NCBI GenBank assembly: GCA_910577655.1
Contig: CAJTOW010000062.1
Location: forward strand, 1-24,677
Direction of reading: 5' to 3'
Origin: an uncultured Lachnospiraceae bacterium
GTDB lineage: Bacteria > Bacillota > Clostridia > Lachnospirales > Lachnospiraceae
Length of the DNA: 24,677 bases
The notes under the pieces are model-generated. The model had not been told where the DNA came from. It worked only from the letters and a program-made list of their open reading frames with translations, and ran no database searches. Below are positions 21,931-24,677 of this stretch, one piece after another. The position numbers and the translations under genes were made by a program. The first letter of the stretch is position 1; each line of letters begins with the position of its first letter.

Positions 21931-22835
21931 CACTTCCCCCAGTACTCTCCGGCCAGCCGGATGAATTCCTTCGCCGCGTCACTTAAGTAAGAATGCTTCC
22001 GGTAGCTGGCCACGATCTGCCAGGTAGGATGGGTGCTTAAAGCGAAGCAGGTGACTCCTTCCGGGCAATTGCGGATGTAATGATAGGGAATAATGCCGCA
22101 GCTCTGCCGGGACTGGACCATATATACAATGGTGGAATTGTTGGCTGTCTCAAATAGAATATGGGGTGCGAAGCCGGCCTGGTTAAACAATTCATCCACA
22201 AGAGACCGGACTGTGGACTCCCGGTACATAAGCACAAATGGCTCATACCGGAACAAAGAAAGGTCAATAGAAGCAAAGGGTTCCCCCTCCCCGGCAGTCT
22301 GGACCGCCAGGGGGTGGCCGCTGGGGACGGCCAGGAATAATTCCTCTGTGCCAAGAGCAATATACTGGTCATCGGTTTTCTGATCCTCCGAGAGAGTCTG
22401 GAAGCCGATATCCAGATCTCCCCGGGCGATCAGCGCCTGCTGCTTATGGACGCTCAGCTCCTGGGGCTCCACCACCACCCCGGGGTAGGCCTTATGAAAG
22501 GCCGGATACACCATGGTGAACATCTCGATCCCCCGTCCTGGTGTGAAGCCGATGGACAGCCTCCCCCTCTTGGCCTCAAGCATGTCGCTGATCATATCAT
22601 AGGTTTTGTGCTTGATCCGCAGGATCTCTCTGGCATTCTCCAGATACACCTCTCCAATATCCGTAGGGCGCCAGTCAAACCGGCTCCGCTTAAAAAGCTG
22701 TGCCCCCAGCTCCTTCTCCAGACGCAGAAGCTGCTGGTTCAGGGCAGACTGGGTCAGATACAGCTTCTCCGCGGCGCGGGTGATCCCATGCTCGTCTGCA
22801 ATTTTCACAATGTATTCGATCTGTTTGATATCCAT
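21930..22835 (-). CDS. LysR-family transcriptional regulator, divergent from garD
   Basis: This 301-residue LysR regulator begins MDIKQIEYIVKIADEHGITR. The helix-turn-helix recognition part is KLYLTQSALNQQLLRLEKEL, and the effector-binding domain shows IGFTPGRGIEMFTMVYPAF and later LFRYEPFVLMYRES. The ATG at 22835 has AGGAGG 7 bases upstream; the frame is open to 22910, but that start would lie ahead of the site. By position it should regulate the divergent galactarate dehydratase gene, with galactarate, glucarate or a product as a possible co-inducer; this part is inferred. Confidence 0.92.
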   Translation of the reverse strand: MDIKQIEYIVKIADEHGITRAAEKLYLTQSALNQQLLRLEKELGAQLFKRSRFDWRPTDIGEVYLENAREILRIKHKTYDMISDMLEAKRGRLSIGFTPGRGIEMFTMVYPAFHKAYPGVVVEPQELSVHKQQALIARGDLDIGFQTLSEDQKTDDQYIALGTEELFLAVPSGHPLAVQTAGEGEPFASIDLSLFRYEPFVLMYRESTVRSLVDELFNQAGFAPHILFETANNSTIVYMVQSRQSCGIIPYHYIRNCPEGVTCFALSTHPTWQIVASYRKHSYLSDAAKEFIRLAGEYWGK

Positions 22836-22962
22836 CCCATAGCCTCCTGCATGTTCGGTGCGCCCCCTGAATCCCGCGGTGCCTGTTTCTGTGGGATTCT
22901 GGAGGTACATTTCAAGGAATTACCGCCATAGGCGGCAGGCTTAATTATTTTTCCATTTACTT

Positions 22963-23007
22963 AATTTTTCTTATTTTCAAAAAATAAAAATTAATTTTAC
23001 TTATTTT
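22963..23007. promoter_or_regulatory. Two direct repeats 30 bp apart upstream of garD
   Basis: AATTTTTCTTATTTT (22963-22977) and AATTTTACTTATTTT (22993-23007) match at 14 of 15 positions and start exactly 30 bp apart. The second overlaps the -35 of the garD promoter. They may be regulator sites on one face of the helix. Confidence 0.45.
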
Positions 23008-23024
23008 GCATGAGGTATTATAAT
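22996..23024 (+). promoter_or_regulatory. Promoter of garD
   Basis: TTTACT (22996-23001), 17-base spacer and a perfect TATAAT (23019-23024), in a very AT-rich gap. Confidence 0.65.
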
Positions 23025-23074
23025 AAAATTATCAATAAAAGTCAAATGATTTTTATAAAGACAGGAGGAATTTT

Positions 23075-24592
23075 ATGGCACGGTTGTATGTGAAAATCAA
23101 AGACCAGGACAACGTAGTAGTCGCTGTGCAGGATCTGAAGGCCGGAACCCAGGTGATGGAGGGGCTGGTGACCAACCAGGACATTCCCCAGGCACATAAG
23201 ATCGCCTTATGCGATATTCCTGCCGGCGGTGAGATCATCCGCTACGGCGTGGTACTGGGCTATGCCATCAATGACATCAGGAAAGGCGACTGGATCAACG
23301 AGCATATGCTGGAGCTGCCCGAGAGCCCGTCGGTAGACAACATGGAGTACGGCACCAACCTGGTTCCCATGGAAGACCTGCCGGAGCCCTCCCGCACCAC
23401 CTGGATGGGCTACCGCAATGCCCAGGGGCCTGCCGGTACCAGAAACCTGCTGGGAATCGTTACCACCGTCCAGTGTGCTGCCGGTGTACTGAAGGTAGCA
23501 GTGGAGCGCATTAAGAAAGAGCTTCTTCCCAAATATCCCAATGTAGACGGAGTGGTAGCTGTGAATCACCCCTACGGCTGCGGCGTAGCCATCAACGCTC
23601 CCATGGCCTGCATTCCCATCCGTGCCATCACCAATGTGATCCGCCATCCCAATTTCGGCGGCGAAATCATGGTGGTGGGACTGGGCTGTGAGAAGCTGAC
23701 CTATGACCGGGTACTGCCTGCGGAAGATATTACTCCTGAAAATGTTCTGACCCTCCAGGACTACGCCGGACACGACGCCATGATGAACGCCATCATGGAA
23801 ATGGCTGAAAAGAAACTACAGAAGCTGAACCAGCGTCATAGGGAAGAGCTTCCCTTAAGCGACCTGCTGATCGGTATGCAGTGCGGCGGCAGCGACGCCT
23901 TCTCCGGCATCTCCGCCAATCCCAGTGCAGGCTATGCGGCAGACATGCTTGTCCGGGGCGGCGCCACGGTCATGTTCAGCGAGGTCACCGAGGTCCGTGA
24001 CGGGGTACATATGCTGGCAGCCCGGTGTCCTGATGCCCATACCCGCGACCGTCTGGCAGAGGAGATGAAGTGGTACGACGACTATCTGGCTAACGGCGGC
24101 GTGGGCAGAGACGCCAATCCCACCCCCGGCAACAAGGCAGGCGGTCTGGCCAACATCGTGGAGAAGGCCATGGGCAGCATCGCCAAGAGCGGCACCAGCC
24201 AGATCGTGGAGGTCCTCTCTCCGGCAGAGAAGCCCACAAAACACGGCCTGATCTATGCGGCAACCCCGGCCAGCGATATCGTCTGCGGCCCCAGCCAGGT
24301 GGCCAGCGGCATCGGCCTCCAGGTATTCATGACCGGGCGGGGAACCCCCTATGGCCTGGACATCAGCCCGGTGATCAAGGTGTGCAGCCGCAACGAGATG
24401 AAGAACCACTGGTTTGACCTGATCGATATTTCCGCCGGAGCAGTAGCTACGGGCGAGGCCACCATTGCCGACGTGGGCCAGGAAATCTTTGACATGATCC
24501 TGGATGTGGCCAGCGGCATCAGGGAACCCTTCAGCGACCAGCACGGATTCCATAATGACATGTGCATCTTTAATCCGGCGCCTATTACCTGA
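23075..24592 (+). CDS. garD: Galactarate dehydratase
   Basis: This 505-residue member of the UxaA/GarD family dehydrates galactarate to 5-dehydro-4-deoxy-D-glucarate. An N-terminal SAF-like domain (about 1-90, with DLKAGTQVMEG) is followed by the catalytic region. The C-terminal half contains PGNKAGGLANIVEKAMGSIA, IYAATPASDIVCGPSQVASG, FMTGRGTPYGLDISPVIKV and the end HNDMCIFNPAPIT. These resemble GarD more than altronate dehydratase UxaA, whose corresponding segment differs. The length is close to the E. coli enzyme (about 520). AGGAGG lies 5-6 bases before the ATG. The gene is divergent from a LysR regulator. The downstream aldolase and reductase would be beyond the window; the last 85 bases hold no complete gene. 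Confidence 0.87.
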   Translation: MARLYVKIKDQDNVVVAVQDLKAGTQVMEGLVTNQDIPQAHKIALCDIPAGGEIIRYGVVLGYAINDIRKGDWINEHMLELPESPSVDNMEYGTNLVPMEDLPEPSRTTWMGYRNAQGPAGTRNLLGIVTTVQCAAGVLKVAVERIKKELLPKYPNVDGVVAVNHPYGCGVAINAPMACIPIRAITNVIRHPNFGGEIMVVGLGCEKLTYDRVLPAEDITPENVLTLQDYAGHDAMMNAIMEMAEKKLQKLNQRHREELPLSDLLIGMQCGGSDAFSGISANPSAGYAADMLVRGGATVMFSEVTEVRDGVHMLAARCPDAHTRDRLAEEMKWYDDYLANGGVGRDANPTPGNKAGGLANIVEKAMGSIAKSGTSQIVEVLSPAEKPTKHGLIYAATPASDIVCGPSQVASGIGLQVFMTGRGTPYGLDISPVIKVCSRNEMKNHWFDLIDISAGAVATGEATIADVGQEIFDMILDVASGIREPFSDQHGFHNDMCIFNPAPIT

Positions 24593-24677
24593 TCCGGGAC
24601 AAACACACAACGCAAAGGGGGCTGTGAAAAAAGTCGCGGCTGTCTGCGGGAAACTGACGGAAGATCACGTAAATCCC

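Noticed and set aside
23855..24610. A 251-codon open frame antisense to garD
   Set aside because: It is His/Gly/Ala-rich with no domain and opposes a strongly supported gene; a codon-bias shadow.

Overview
The window looks like a chromosomal segment of a gut-type Lachnospiraceae (Clostridia, Enterocloster/Hungatella-like). This is inferred from moderately high-GC coding sequence with AT-rich promoters, strong AGGAGG ribosome sites, a tripartite tricarboxylate transporter (TTT) in a Firmicute setting, and many LysR regulators. No RNA genes, CRISPR array or phage genes were seen. All family names come from motif recognition by eye; no search was run.

Region 1 (131-6257, minus) is a catabolic operon. 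It holds a complete TTT importer (TctC lipoprotein, TctB, TctA), an esterase-like alpha/beta hydrolase, a mannonate-dehydratase-like enzyme and a B3-like metallo-hydrolase. It diverges from a LysR gene (6469-7488) through promoters whose -35 boxes overlap; a second LysR gene follows (7580-8479). The likely theme is uptake and dehydration of a sugar acid, perhaps as an ester or lactone.

Region 2 (8480-10035) holds a structured repeat, a DUF4143-type ATPase and a short hairpin made of the same arm sequence. Region 3 (10036-13595, minus) is a second hydrolase set: HSL-type esterase, M20 amidohydrolase, glyoxalase-II-like metallo-hydrolase and a DUF3237 protein. The esterase gene ends in a triplicated 37-bp tail.

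Region 4 (13656-14390) contains another copy of the structured repeat and a small AT-rich module: a 59-residue protein and a ribbon-helix-helix regulator behind a promoter with a 16-bp perfect palindrome in its spacer. Region 5 (14461-18566, minus) reads as a decayed sugar-phosphate locus: GntR regulator, cupin phosphoglucose isomerase, a long mannose-6-phosphate isomerase, then an FbpB/AfuB-like ABC permease pseudogene with a frameshift, a large internal deletion and a 158-bp MITE. Region 6 (18681-20291) has a sugar acetyltransferase and a HisJ-type PHP phosphatase. Region 7 (20292-21900) has decayed structured repeats and an AlbA_2-type gene. Region 8 (21930-24592) is a LysR gene divergent from garD (galactarate dehydratase), which again points to sugar-acid use.

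The most distinctive signal is a family of about 150-165-bp intergenic elements. They have a closing stem and three internal hairpins, and arm sequences differ between copies while pairing is kept. Two full copies lie in opposite orientation, with several decayed or minimal derivatives, mostly beside sporadic accessory genes.
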